Source: an uncultured Chloroflexota bacterium (GTDB taxonomy: Bacteria; Chloroflexota; Limnocylindria; Limnocylindrales; CSP1-4). Taken from it: a DNA stretch of 64,000 bases. Below are positions 17,075-25,522 of the stretch, piece by piece; the first letter of the stretch is position 1; each line of letters starts with the position of its first letter. Made by a program: the position numbers and the translations under genes. The stretch lies in contig CAIJPD010000022.1 of the NCBI GenBank assembly GCA_903822495.1, positions 112,784 to 176,783 of the forward strand. Direction: 5' to 3'. The notes under the pieces were generated by a model. The model worked only from the letters and a program-made list of their open reading frames with translations. It had not been told where the DNA came from and ran no database searches.

Positions 17075-18895
17075 TCACGGGCCAATCCTGCCGAGGTGCT
17101 GTGCCACCTCTGGTGTCACGACCAGGACCACGTGCTGGCGCGCGCGGCTGATCCCCACGTAGAGGAGCCGGTCCAGGTACCGGTCGTCGGCGCGCAGCTC
17201 CGTCAGCACGATCACCGGCCGCTCCAGGCCCTTGAAGCGACGGATGGAGTCGCACAGGATCGCGTCGTCGGGCTGCGGCGGGACCTGGTCGGCGGCGAGC
17301 CCCGTGGGCCGGCCGGCGTCGTCCACCTGGCCGTTCCAGAGCACCTCGTTGCCGAACTGCCGGTGGCGCCACGCGTCGGACCTCTCGAGCGAGCCCCCGG
17401 TCAGCACCGCGATCTCCCAGGGCCGGACGCCCTCGTCACGGCGCAGCCGGTGGAGCAGGACCCGGAGGGCCTCGATCGTGTCGGCCCCCGGCGCCGCCGT
17501 GATGATCTCGGGCGCGCGCCCGTCCGTGCGCAGCGCGTCGGCGGCCAGCTCGCCGTTCGAGAACCGCTGGACCAGCGCGTGGATGGGCTGGGCGTTGCGG
17601 CAGTTCAGGTCCAGGTCGGACGGGCTCAGGCCCAGCTGGTCCACGACGTCGGGGCGATACAGGGACTGTGCCGGGTCGTGGAAGACGTAGAAGGGGTCGA
17701 CCTTCGAATCCACCAGCAGGAGGTCCAGCGCGGCCAGCCAGTCGGCCTCGAAGTCCTGGCCCTCGTCCACCACGATCGCCTGGTAGCGCCCGCCGACCTT
17801 CCCGATGGCCTCCAGCAGCGCGGCCGGCAGGGTCTCGTTCCACCACGCCTGGGGCACCGGGTCCGGTCTGGGCGGCAGGGTGCCGGCCTCGCGCGCGAGG
17901 TCCTCGCACAGCTGGTGGAAGGTCGAGACATGGATCCGGGCGGCCGCGCCGGCCGCGCCGACACCGAGCCCCGCCGCGCCGCCCCCCGCGCCGCCGTCCG
18001 CGCCGGCCGACGTGCCGCTTCCCGCCGCGATCTCCTCCGCCAGCATCCGGGCCAGCGGCTGGTTGAAGCAGACCAGCAGCGTCTGAAAGCCTTCGGCCGC
18101 CAGTCGCCGCGCCTTCTCCAGCGCCAGCATCGTCTTGCCGGTCCCGGCGCCTCCGCGGATCTCGGCCCGCCGCTGGCGGCGCAGGTCGCGCAGCACGTGG
18201 AGCTGCTGCCGTGTCAGGTCCGCCACCTCGCGCTCGCCCGACTCGATCTCCGAGCGGAGCAGGGAGCGCAACCGCACCGGTTCGTCGAAGAACGCCGCGA
18301 GGAGGTCCACCCCGCGCTGGCCGGGCGACCGAAGCTGCGAACTCTCCCCCGCCCACAGGTCGAAGGCCCGATCCACGGCGCGGCGGGTCGCGGCCGGGTC
18401 GTCCTCGTCCAGTCGGGCGCCGTCAAAGATCAGGTCCGGCTCCACGTCGAGGCCAAGCAGCCGGAGGCGATTGCCGGCGCTGGCCAGGTCGACGTCGGGG
18501 AAGGCCACGGCGTGCCCGGCGATGGGATGCCAGTCCGCCGGCGCGCCCGGGAGGTCGCGCAGCTTCCGGAGCAGCGCGTGCAGGTTCAGGCTGGCCTGCT
18601 GGAAGGGCGACGGGTCCAGCTGGTGACGGCCGGCCCACCAGCGACCGTGCTCGTCGCGCGCGATCTCGCCGGCCTTGACCTCGAAGACCAGGAAGCCCAG
18701 CTCGGGGTGGGCGATGACCACGTCGGCCTCGCCGTCGCGGATTCCGCGGTGATCGGCGGTCCGGCCCAGCCAGTGGACGTTGGGGAAGACGCGGTAGTCG
18801 GCGGGGAGCGCGGCGCGCAGTCGCTCCCGGACCTCGCGCTCGGCGCGGTCGCCGTCGCTCTCGTCAGCCGCCTGGGCGCGGGACATGCATGCCAT
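17075..18895 (-). CDS. NERD-domain superfamily I helicase
   Basis: A 606-residue protein. The NERD nuclease-related domain is at residues ~15-110: GEADVVIAHPELGFLVFEVKAG contains the Asp and the Glu-x-Lys of the PD-(D/E)xK-type site. A UvrD-like helicase core follows: Walker A GGAGTGKT near 245, Walker B VVDEGQDFE, and the late motifs DSIRRFKGLERPVIVL and YVGISRARQHV. A Gly/Ala-rich insertion (AGADGGAGGGAAG) interrupts domain 1. NERD-helicases are linked to DNA processing and appear in plasmid and phage defence. The ATG at 18886 is an equally possible start. Confidence 0.85.
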   Translation of the reverse strand: MACMSRAQAADESDGDRAEREVRERLRAALPADYRVFPNVHWLGRTADHRGIRDGEADVVIAHPELGFLVFEVKAGEIARDEHGRWWAGRHQLDPSPFQQASLNLHALLRKLRDLPGAPADWHPIAGHAVAFPDVDLASAGNRLRLLGLDVEPDLIFDGARLDEDDPAATRRAVDRAFDLWAGESSQLRSPGQRGVDLLAAFFDEPVRLRSLLRSEIESGEREVADLTRQQLHVLRDLRRQRRAEIRGGAGTGKTMLALEKARRLAAEGFQTLLVCFNQPLARMLAEEIAAGSGTSAGADGGAGGGAAGLGVGAAGAAARIHVSTFHQLCEDLAREAGTLPPRPDPVPQAWWNETLPAALLEAIGKVGGRYQAIVVDEGQDFEADWLAALDLLLVDSKVDPFYVFHDPAQSLYRPDVVDQLGLSPSDLDLNCRNAQPIHALVQRFSNGELAADALRTDGRAPEIITAAPGADTIEALRVLLHRLRRDEGVRPWEIAVLTGGSLERSDAWRHRQFGNEVLWNGQVDDAGRPTGLAADQVPPQPDDAILCDSIRRFKGLERPVIVLTELRADDRYLDRLLYVGISRARQHVVLVVTPEVAQHLGRIGP

Positions 18896-18965
18896 TCCCC
18901 CGCCCTCCCTCCAGGCTGGGTCGCGGACCTTGGCGGCGAGTCTATACCCGGGGTTGACCGGCGCC

Positions 18966-18993
18966 TAGCGGCGGGACCGGGGTCGGGCCGCTA
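18966..18993 (-). terminator. stem-loop at the end of the ABC permease gene
   Basis: TAGCGGC and GCCGCTA pair perfectly, with an additional GACC/GGTC inner pairing. The hairpin begins at the stop codon of the last gene of the transporter operon. No T-run follows, so a factor-dependent or mRNA-stabilising role is as likely as termination. Confidence 0.4.
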
Positions 18994-19884
18994 CCCGCCG
19001 CCACGCCTGGCCGAAGCGCTGGATGGGAGCAACCGGAGCCAGCGCATGGCGACGAGGATCAACGTGGTGAAGACCACCGTGACGATCGTGCCCACGGCGT
19101 ACTGGATGCGCGACAGGTCCTGGTCGGTGTCATAGAAGATCGCCAGGGGCAGCGTGGTCTTGCCTGACTGGATCAGGAAGACCGTGGTTGGGACATTGTC
19201 GAACGAGACCAGGAAGGCGAAGAAGAGCCCCGACGCGACGGCCGGGCTGATGATCGGCAGCGTGATGTCGAAGAACGTCCGGACGGGCCCAGCCCCCAAC
19301 CCGTAGGCCGCCTCGTCGAGGCTGGCCGGGTAGCGCGAGAGGCGCGCCACGACCGCGGTCAGCAGGTAGGGGCTGACCACGATGGTGTGGGCGATCCAGA
19401 GCCCAACGAAGCTGTCCGTCACCGTCACGCCGGTGAGCGTCCGGATCAGGACGTAGAACTGGAGGAAGGCGACGCCGGAGATCAGCAGCGGAATCTGGAC
19501 AGGGCTGCGCAGCAACGCATCGATCGCCGCTCGTCCGGGCAGGCTGCCGCGGGCGATCGCCATGCCCGCCGGGACCGCGAAGATCGTCGCGGCGGCGACC
19601 GATGCGACGGCGAGCCCGACGCTCAGGATCGCGCCGTCCAGGTAGTACTTGGGGATCACCTGGTACCAGTGGAGGCTCCAGCCCCCGGGCGGGAAGACCA
19701 CGTACTGCTCAACCCCGATCGAGTCGATGAAGACGATGATCAAGGGCGCGAGCAGGAACACGGCGACCAGCAGGGCCCACCCGGTCAGGATCGGCCGAAC
19801 CATGTCGAGGCGGCGCCGGCGACGGGCGGCGGGCACGTGGCCCGCCACGGACGCGGCTGGCGCCGACGATGCCGGGGTGGCCAT
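18991..19884 (-). CDS. ABC transporter permease, PotC-like
   Basis: A 297-residue inner-membrane permease with six hydrophobic segments, beginning with WALLVAVFLLAPLIIVFIDSI. The EAA loop reads DEAAYGLGAGPVRTFFDITLPII, the contact point for the ATPase. It is the second permease of a polyamine/Fe3+/thiamine-family importer. The ATG overlaps the stop of the other permease (TGATG), so the two should be made in equal amounts. The substrate cannot be read from the permease; spermidine/putrescine is the family default. Confidence 0.85.
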   Translation of the reverse strand: MATPASSAPAASVAGHVPAARRRRRLDMVRPILTGWALLVAVFLLAPLIIVFIDSIGVEQYVVFPPGGWSLHWYQVIPKYYLDGAILSVGLAVASVAAATIFAVPAGMAIARGSLPGRAAIDALLRSPVQIPLLISGVAFLQFYVLIRTLTGVTVTDSFVGLWIAHTIVVSPYLLTAVVARLSRYPASLDEAAYGLGAGPVRTFFDITLPIISPAVASGLFFAFLVSFDNVPTTVFLIQSGKTTLPLAIFYDTDQDLSRIQYAVGTIVTVVFTTLILVAMRWLRLLPSSASARRGGG

Positions 19885-20729
19885 CAGCGCGCCACTCGAC
19901 TACGGCCGCCGACGACGCTGGCCATCACGACCACGACCGCGACCAGGAGGAGGAGCACGCTGGCCAGCGTGGAGCCGATGGCGTAGTTGTAGGTGGTGCG
20001 CATCTCCTGGTCGATCAGGAGCGCGGTGAGACGGAGCGTCAGGCCACCCACCAGGCGAGGGATGACGAAGGCGGAGATCGTCATCGCAAAGACCAGCAGC
20101 GAGCCGGCCAGCACGCCCGGCATGGCCAGCGGCACGACCACGCGGCGGACCGTGGTCACGAACCCGGCGCCCATGCCGGACGAGGCTTCCTCCAGGCCCG
20201 TCGGGATCGCGTGCATCACCGGCAGGAGGGTCAGGACCATGAACGGCAGCGTGTAGTGGATCATCGCGATGCTCAGGCCCAGGAGGTTGCCGTAGAAGAT
20301 GACGGGTTCCTGGATCAGGCCCAGCATCTGCAGGATCCCGTTGATCGGGCCCGTGGTCCCCAGGAGGGTGATCCAGCCCAGGCCCCGGATCACGATGCTG
20401 GTGAGCGACGAGACATACAGCAGCGTGAACACGGCGATCGCGAACCGTGAGGAATAGCGCGAGATGTAGTAGGCCAACGGGAAGCCCAGGATCAGCGACC
20501 CGGCCACCGTGATCGCGCCGAGCGCGACGGAGCGCCAGAGGCCCGTCTGGTAGACCGCGTCACCGAGGACCTTGGCGTAGTTCCCCAGCGTCCACTCGGG
20601 GCCGACGCTGCCGGGCCCGGTCGATGGGTGGAAGCTGATGAGCACGAACGACACGATGGCGGGCACGTAGATCGTCGCGAACGCGACCAGCATCGGGATG
20701 ACCAGCCAGTTCCAGCGCCGGTTGCGCAT
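19884..20729 (-). CDS. ABC transporter permease, PotB-like
   Basis: A 281-residue membrane protein with about six transmembrane helices (first near residue 8, WLVIPMLVAFATIYVPAI) and an EAA loop EEASSGMGAGFVTTVRRVVVPL. It forms the heterodimeric channel with the PotC-like protein. Both its start and its stop overlap neighbouring genes by TGATG, a tightly coupled operon with fixed stoichiometry. Confidence 0.85.
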   Translation of the reverse strand: MRNRRWNWLVIPMLVAFATIYVPAIVSFVLISFHPSTGPGSVGPEWTLGNYAKVLGDAVYQTGLWRSVALGAITVAGSLILGFPLAYYISRYSSRFAIAVFTLLYVSSLTSIVIRGLGWITLLGTTGPINGILQMLGLIQEPVIFYGNLLGLSIAMIHYTLPFMVLTLLPVMHAIPTGLEEASSGMGAGFVTTVRRVVVPLAMPGVLAGSLLVFAMTISAFVIPRLVGGLTLRLTALLIDQEMRTTYNYAIGSTLASVLLLLVAVVVVMASVVGGRSRVAR

Positions 20730-21811
20730 CAGTCGGCCGGGAGGACCAGCGCCTGATCGGGCGCCCAGTCAAGCAGGACGTTGCCCTGTGGCGGCGCGTC
20801 GCCCGGCCGGCGCAGGAGATCCAGAGTCCGATCGGGCCCGATGGCAACGGTCACGTACTCGAGCGGGCCACCGAAGCGGGCACCGCTCACGACGCCGGCC
20901 AACACGCCGCCGCCCTCGACCAGGCGGACCGCCTCCGGCCGGATGCCCACCCTGACCCTGCTGCCAACCGCCTGATCGGGCGTCCGCCTCGCCCGGATCC
21001 GGGTGGCCGTCGCTGGCGGGAACGGGTCGTCCAGCTCCACGATGGTCGCGTCCGCCGCGTGTTCGACCACGTGACCCCAGAGCAGGTTGATGCGGCCCAC
21101 GAAGTCGGCGACGTAGACGCTTGTCGGGTCCGTGTAGAGGTCACGCGGGGCCGCGACCTGGGCGATCTTCGCCTGGCGCATGACCACGACGCGGTCGGAC
21201 ATCCCGAGGGCTTCGTCCTGGTCGTGGGTGACGTGGATGGTGGTGATCTGCAGGAGGCGCTGGATCCGGCGGATCTCGACTCGCATGTACTCGCGCAGCT
21301 TGGCATCAAGCGCGCCCAGCGCCTCGTCCATCAGGAGGAGGCGCGGCGAGAACGAGAGCGCTCGGGCCAGGGCCACGCGCTGGCGCTGCCCGCCCGACAG
21401 CTCCCAGGGGTGACGCTTGCCCATCCCGTCGAGGCGTACCAGGTCCAGCATCTCCGAAACGCGGCCGGCGACCCGGTCGCGTGCCCATTTCCGCATCCGA
21501 AGTGGGTAGGCGATGTTGTCGCTGACGGTCATGTGCGGAAACAGGGCGTAGTCCTGGAAGACCATCCCGAAGTTGCGGTCCCGGGCCGGGACGTTGGTGA
21601 TGTCCTGGCCGTCCACGATGATCTGGCCGGCCGTGGGCTCCTCGTAGCCGCCGATCATCCGGACCGTCGTGGTCTTGCCGCAGCCGGAGGGGCCCAGCAG
21701 GGTGATGAACTCGCCCTTGTTGATGTCCAGGTCGATTCCATCCACCGCCACGACGCCGCCGAAGTGCTTCGTCAGCTGCCGCAGCGAGAGAACGACTGTG
21801 TCCTGATCCAC
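20729..21811 (-). CDS. ABC transporter ATP-binding protein, PotA-like
   Basis: A 360-residue ATPase. Walker A is GPSGCGKTTTVRM, the signature LSGGQRQRVALARAL, Walker B LLLMDEALGALD, and the switch His sits in TIHVTHDQDEAL. The last ~120 residues form the TOBE domain (VRVGIRPEAVRLV), typical of the polyamine, iron and maltose branch. It powers the two permeases encoded downstream. A 31-nt hairpin separates it from the binding-protein gene, which would let that gene be expressed more strongly. Confidence 0.9.
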   Translation of the reverse strand: MDQDTVVLSLRQLTKHFGGVVAVDGIDLDINKGEFITLLGPSGCGKTTTVRMIGGYEEPTAGQIIVDGQDITNVPARDRNFGMVFQDYALFPHMTVSDNIAYPLRMRKWARDRVAGRVSEMLDLVRLDGMGKRHPWELSGGQRQRVALARALSFSPRLLLMDEALGALDAKLREYMRVEIRRIQRLLQITTIHVTHDQDEALGMSDRVVVMRQAKIAQVAAPRDLYTDPTSVYVADFVGRINLLWGHVVEHAADATIVELDDPFPPATATRIRARRTPDQAVGSRVRVGIRPEAVRLVEGGGVLAGVVSGARFGGPLEYVTVAIGPDRTLDLLRRPGDAPPQGNVLLDWAPDQALVLPAD

Positions 21812-21837
21812 ATGGCCCTCCTGCCACGGTGATGGAT

Positions 21838-21868
21838 CTGGCCGGCCGGGCTGCGCCCGACCGGCCAG
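21838..21868 (-). terminator. intra-operon hairpin after the binding-protein gene
   Basis: CTGGCCGG pairs with CCGGCCAG, and CGGGC pairs with GCCCG, with one mismatch between the two stems and a three-base loop. It lies in the 67-bp gap between binding protein and ATPase and lacks a T-run. Partial termination or 3'-end protection of the binding-protein mRNA is the usual role. Confidence 0.55.
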
Positions 21869-21878
21869 CAGAATCGAG

Positions 21879-23021
21879 CTAGTTGCTCATCTTCTGGTTC
21901 CAGAGGGCGTTCCATGCCTCGCGGTTCGAGTTGATGAAGTCCGGATCGACCTGGTACATGGCGGCCATCTCTTCCACCGTGACCGAGATCGTCTTGAGCT
22001 TGGGGTCCGTGGCGAACTCGGCGGAGACGGCCTTGCACGTCGGCAGGACGCCGTTCCGGAGGCCGAACAGGCGCTGGGCATCGCAGCCAAGGTTGATCTG
22101 GAGCCACTTGGACGCCATGTCGGCGTTCTTGGTGCCGTGAATGACCTCGACGGTGTTCCAGTAGACCATGCTCTTGAAGGTGCCGGCCTTGGGATAGACC
22201 ATGCCCAGGTCAAAGCCCTGGTTCTTCATCGCCTGGACCGTCGCGGTGTGGGTGACCGCCACGTAGACCTCTTTGTTGGTCAGCCAGGTGGTCAGCTCAG
22301 GCGTGGCCGCGTAGATCCGCGGGGCCGCTGTCTTGAGCTTGTCCATGGCGTCGCCGACCTTGGCCTTGTCGCCAAACCACGCGTTCGCGAGCCCGGCGAT
22401 GATCAGCGGGGAGAACCCGACGGCCATGCCCGGGTAGGCGATCTTGCCCTTGAGGGCCGGGTTGAGGAGGTCGTCGAAGCTGGTGGGATCCGGCAGGCCC
22501 AGCTCCTTGAACTTGGCGGGCAGCCAGGTGATGACGACGGGGACCAGGGTGAATGCGGGCCCGTAGTCCTTGGTGAACTCGGCCTGAGTGAACAGGTCCG
22601 CCAGGGGCAGCTTCGTGTGATCGACCTTGTCGATGAGGCCCTTCTGGATCATCGTCAGCTCGGTCAGGCTGTCGACCTGCATGACATCGAAGGGCGGGTC
22701 ACCGGCGGGGGCGGCCAGCAGCTTGGTGATGTTGTCGGACGGGTTGCCCAGCGAGTACTCGACCTTGGCGCCGGTCTGGGCCTCGAACAGCGTCCCCGAG
22801 CTGGCCTTGGCGCCGGCACCCCAGTCGCCGCCCCAGGAGGCGACCTTCAGCGTGCGGCCGGTCCACGAGGTCGGGCCGATCGTCGGGACCACCGTGGGTG
22901 CCGTGCTGGCACCGGTGACGGGGGCCGTTGTCGGTGCGGGTGTCGCCGCGCCAGAGCACGCTCCGACAAGCATCGCCAGTGCGACTGGACCCGCAATACG
23001 CCATGAGCCACGTCGCTGCAT
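21879..23021 (-). CDS. substrate-binding lipoprotein, PotD-like
   Basis: A 380-residue lipoprotein. The signal peptide (RRGSWRIAGPVALAMLVGAC) ends in a lipobox whose Cys would be lipidated. A Thr/Pro-rich linker follows, then a bilobed binding domain (TLKVASWGGDWGAGAKA, QTGAKVEYSLGNPSDNITKL) typical of polyamine- or iron-type binding proteins of group PotD/AfuA. ATG at 23021 is preferred over 23039 because GGGGAGG lies five bases before it. It delivers ligand to the three-gene transporter downstream. The ligand is not determinable by eye. Confidence 0.85.
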   Translation of the reverse strand: MQRRGSWRIAGPVALAMLVGACSGAATPAPTTAPVTGASTAPTVVPTIGPTSWTGRTLKVASWGGDWGAGAKASSGTLFEAQTGAKVEYSLGNPSDNITKLLAAPAGDPPFDVMQVDSLTELTMIQKGLIDKVDHTKLPLADLFTQAEFTKDYGPAFTLVPVVITWLPAKFKELGLPDPTSFDDLLNPALKGKIAYPGMAVGFSPLIIAGLANAWFGDKAKVGDAMDKLKTAAPRIYAATPELTTWLTNKEVYVAVTHTATVQAMKNQGFDLGMVYPKAGTFKSMVYWNTVEVIHGTKNADMASKWLQINLGCDAQRLFGLRNGVLPTCKAVSAEFATDPKLKTISVTVEEMAAMYQVDPDFINSNREAWNALWNQKMSN

Positions 23022-23038
23022 CGCTGCCTCCCCGTACA

Positions 23039-23054
23039 CCTGCGGGACCGCAGG
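23039..23054. promoter_or_regulatory. palindrome upstream of the transporter operon
   Basis: CCTGCGG and CCGCAGG form perfect 7-bp arms around GA, 18 bp upstream of the binding-protein ATG. The position suits an operator or a 5'-leader hairpin. Confidence 0.35.
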
Positions 23055-23285
23055 CGGTGAGCCAGTCCGGCCAGATATTGGACCTGACGACTCGGTGTTC
23101 GTGGGACGCCCGGCGAGTATGGGGGGTGCGTCGAGGCGGATGCAACACGGGATCCCCCAGCGGCGACCGGGTCGTCCGCACGGGCCGCGCCGGGGGCCAC
23201 CTGGCGCTGCGGCAAGCGGACGAGCCGCCGGTCACGCCAGGATCCAAGCCCGCGGCGTGCGGCTCCCCTGCCGTCGGTCCCGCAA

Positions 23286-24353
23286 TCAGCCCAGGCGGTC
23301 GGCAAGCCAGTCGGCCATGCCGGCGTAGGCCTCGGTCTCGCTCCCGTTGGCGCAATGGCCGGCGCCTGGGTAGATCCTGATGGCCTTGTCCGTCGACCGC
23401 GCCTCGTCGTGGAGTCGCTGCACCCCTTGCACCGTGAAGATGGGGTCCTGCTCGCCGTGCACGATCAGCAGCGGGCACTCGATCTGTTCAGCCAGCCCGT
23501 CGAGCGTCATGCGCGGCATGAGCCCGCTCATGGTGTCGTCGTCGGTGCCAAACAGGATCGCGAACTTGCGGAGGTACCAGGGCCTGACCTGCAGGATCTC
23601 GGCGGGGTAATACGAGCCGCCGTTGACCACGCACGCGGCAATCCGGTGGTCGGTCGCGGCGGCGCGGGCCACGTAGTAGCCGCCGGTGCTCCGGCCCGAG
23701 ATGGCGATCTTCCCGAAGCGCGGGTCGGCCTGCAGGTAGTCCACCATCGCGCTGTAGGCGTGCTCGATCTCGATCTCGAGATAGCCGTGGTTGACGTAGC
23801 AGGTCACGCCCTGGCCAGGCCCGTCGATGTTCAGGACCGCCAGGCCGCGGTCCACCATGAGCTGGGCCTCGGCCGCGGTCTCCTCCTTGAAGCCCGTGGC
23901 GCCCGGGATCACGATCACGATGGGACACTCGGGTCGCATGCGGGCCGGCAGCTGGATCCAGCCGTGCATGTTGATGCCCTTGTACGCGATGTTGACCTCT
24001 TCCAGCTGCGGGTCGGCCAGCCGGGCGGCCCGGGCGAAGGATTCGGTCAGCTTCCGGTAGAGGCGCAGCTTCTCCTCGGTCAGCTCGGTGATCCCGTACT
24101 GCCCCACGCGATAGGCGGCCTCGGCGTTGCGGTAGAACCGCCAGGCCGTGAGGGCGTGGCCCTCGCGCAGGGCCGCATCCGCGTGCGCCCGGGCGGTGTC
24201 GCCCAGGTCCTCGCATACGGTGACCCAGTCCTCGTCCCCGGCCTCGGTCCGCTCGATGAGCCGCAGGTAGTCGCAGAAGTCCACGCCCCCGGACAGCAGC
24301 CGCGACGGGACCTGGGCGGCCGGGCGCTCCCGGGATTCGGCGTGTGCTTCCAT
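23286..24353 (-). CDS. alpha/beta hydrolase (FrsA/dienelactone-like)
   Basis: A 355-residue cytoplasmic hydrolase with a helical N-terminal ~115 residues and an alpha/beta core. The triad is visible: Ser222 in SGRSTGGYY, Asp303 in HGEQDPIF and His333 in PGAGHCANG; VIPGATGFKEE supplies the oxyanion loop. The large N-terminal cap resembles that of the FrsA esterase and of pseudooxynicotine-type C-C hydrolases. The substrate is unknown. It lies downstream of the zinc-ribbon pair on the same strand, 145 bp away, and has no signal peptide. Confidence 0.85.
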   Translation of the reverse strand: MEAHAESRERPAAQVPSRLLSGGVDFCDYLRLIERTEAGDEDWVTVCEDLGDTARAHADAALREGHALTAWRFYRNAEAAYRVGQYGITELTEEKLRLYRKLTESFARAARLADPQLEEVNIAYKGINMHGWIQLPARMRPECPIVIVIPGATGFKEETAAEAQLMVDRGLAVLNIDGPGQGVTCYVNHGYLEIEIEHAYSAMVDYLQADPRFGKIAISGRSTGGYYVARAAATDHRIAACVVNGGSYYPAEILQVRPWYLRKFAILFGTDDDTMSGLMPRMTLDGLAEQIECPLLIVHGEQDPIFTVQGVQRLHDEARSTDKAIRIYPGAGHCANGSETEAYAGMADWLADRLG

Positions 24354-24498
24354 CGTGGGCGCCTCGGACTGGGTGGGGCCATGGTGGACGGACGTGGAGG
24401 ACTGGCCCGCGATCCTCGGCGCGGGTCAGCGCCACTCCCCGACCCCGGCAGTGTGCGCCGTCATGGACGCCCCGGGTGTGTCGCCTGGAGATCGCCGC

Positions 24499-24756
24499 CT
24501 AGTAGCAGGACCACTCGCTGAGCGGCGACGCCTCCGTGGTTCCGCGGCTGCACTCGGCGCAGTCAGGCTTGAGCCGGCCCGTTGGGTCGTCCTCGAACCG
24601 CCGCAGGCAGGCACGACAACCGAAGTCCATGACGTCGTCGCGGTATCGCGCGCTCAGCCCCGCGCGAGGCTGGATCGACAGGCCGCAGGCGGCGCAGGAG
24701 CCGCCGTGATCGAGGTGATGGTTGATCACCTCGAGGCGAAGCGTCGTGTGAATCAT
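24499..24756 (-). CDS. small zinc-ribbon protein
   Basis: An 85-residue protein with three CxxC knuckles: CAAC (21-24), CRAC (47-50) and CAEC (66-69). The first two pairs probably form one zinc site; the third may pair with the C-terminal Cys84 or a partner. There is also an HHLDHG stretch before the first knuckle. No family was recognised. The ATG overlaps the stop of the upstream gene by four bases (ATGA), so it is co-translated with that helical, basic protein. A nucleic-acid-binding or regulatory role is plausible but unproven. Confidence 0.55.
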   Translation of the reverse strand: MIHTTLRLEVINHHLDHGGSCAACGLSIQPRAGLSARYRDDVMDFGCRACLRRFEDDPTGRLKPDCAECSRGTTEASPLSEWSCY

Positions 24757-25046
24757 GCCGCACCTGCCCTCGGTCCACGCCGGCCAACCGGCAAACTGGC
24801 ATCGACAACGACGCCGGGCGGCGGGGGCTCGTCGGCTTCGAGCTGGGCGGTTTCCCGGATGAGGATCCGGACGATGGTCTCCCTCGACAGGGCCGTGCGG
24901 TGCTCGACGAGACGGGCGACGCGCGCCGGCTCGCCCGAGGTCCTTGCCAGCTTCCGACGGTCCAGTCCGGGCCACACCGCGAGCGCGCGGGCAATCACCT
25001 CATCCGCGCGGGGCGTCCTGGCGGTCTTCTCACCGGCAGCATGCAT
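24753..25046 (-). CDS. small helical protein paired with the zinc-ribbon gene
   Basis: A 97-residue protein. Residues 14-70 (ADEVIARALAVWPGLDRRKLAR, then ARVARLVEHRTALSRETIVRILI) look like four helices that could include a helix-turn-helix. The Pro-rich tail (EPPPPGVVVDASLPVGRRGP) is probably disordered. No family was recognised. Start ATG 25046 was chosen because the upstream frame crosses the tRNA region. Its stop overlaps the zinc-ribbon start. Together they look like a two-protein unit. Confidence 0.5.
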   Translation of the reverse strand: MHAAGEKTARTPRADEVIARALAVWPGLDRRKLARTSGEPARVARLVEHRTALSRETIVRILIRETAQLEADEPPPPGVVVDASLPVGRRGPRAGAA

Positions 25047-25331
25047 GTGTCCCCCTTTGCGGCAAGTCCAGGCATCGATCCCAAGCCGCACTCGGGGGTC
25101 GAGCCCTGCCCACGCTGGAGGCTCGAATCTCGTGTCGCCGCATGTGGGGCGCAAGGGCCAAACCGCCCCAACAGTCGATTGGCCTCGCGAGGCGACCCGG
25201 CGCCGAACGGGAGTTGGACCGGGCGTCGCGGCGGACGGCGGCCGCGAGCCGGGACGCCGCCCGGAGAGGTCGTCGATCCTTGCCGACTGATGGTAGATTC
25301 GGATCGCCGCGGTATGCCGCGCGCCTCCCGA

Positions 25332-25407
25332 GCGGGAGTAACTCAGTTGGCAGAGTGTCAGCTTCCCAAGCTGAATGTCGCGGGTTCGAACCCCGTCTCC
25401 CGCTCCA
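25332..25407 (+). tRNA. tRNA-Gly(CCC)
   Basis: A complete 76-nt cloverleaf. The acceptor arms GCGGGAG/CTCCCGC pair, the anticodon stem TCAGC/GCTGA encloses the loop TTCCCAA with anticodon CCC, the T arm CGGGTTCGAACCCCG is canonical, discriminator T is followed by an encoded CCA. It lies between divergent small genes and the PLP decarboxylase. Confidence 0.97.
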
Positions 25408-25522
25408 CTCCCCCGCTTCTCAGCACATGATGACCCCGCCCGGGCGCTGACCGCAGCCGCGATCTCGCGTCGCGGCAGGCCGCGGGGGCGCCTCGCACAG
25501 CACGGCCAGAGGGACAACGCCC

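Noticed and set aside
25332..25407. tRNA-flanked integrated element
   Set aside because: No integrase and no repeat of the tRNA 3' end was found on either side.
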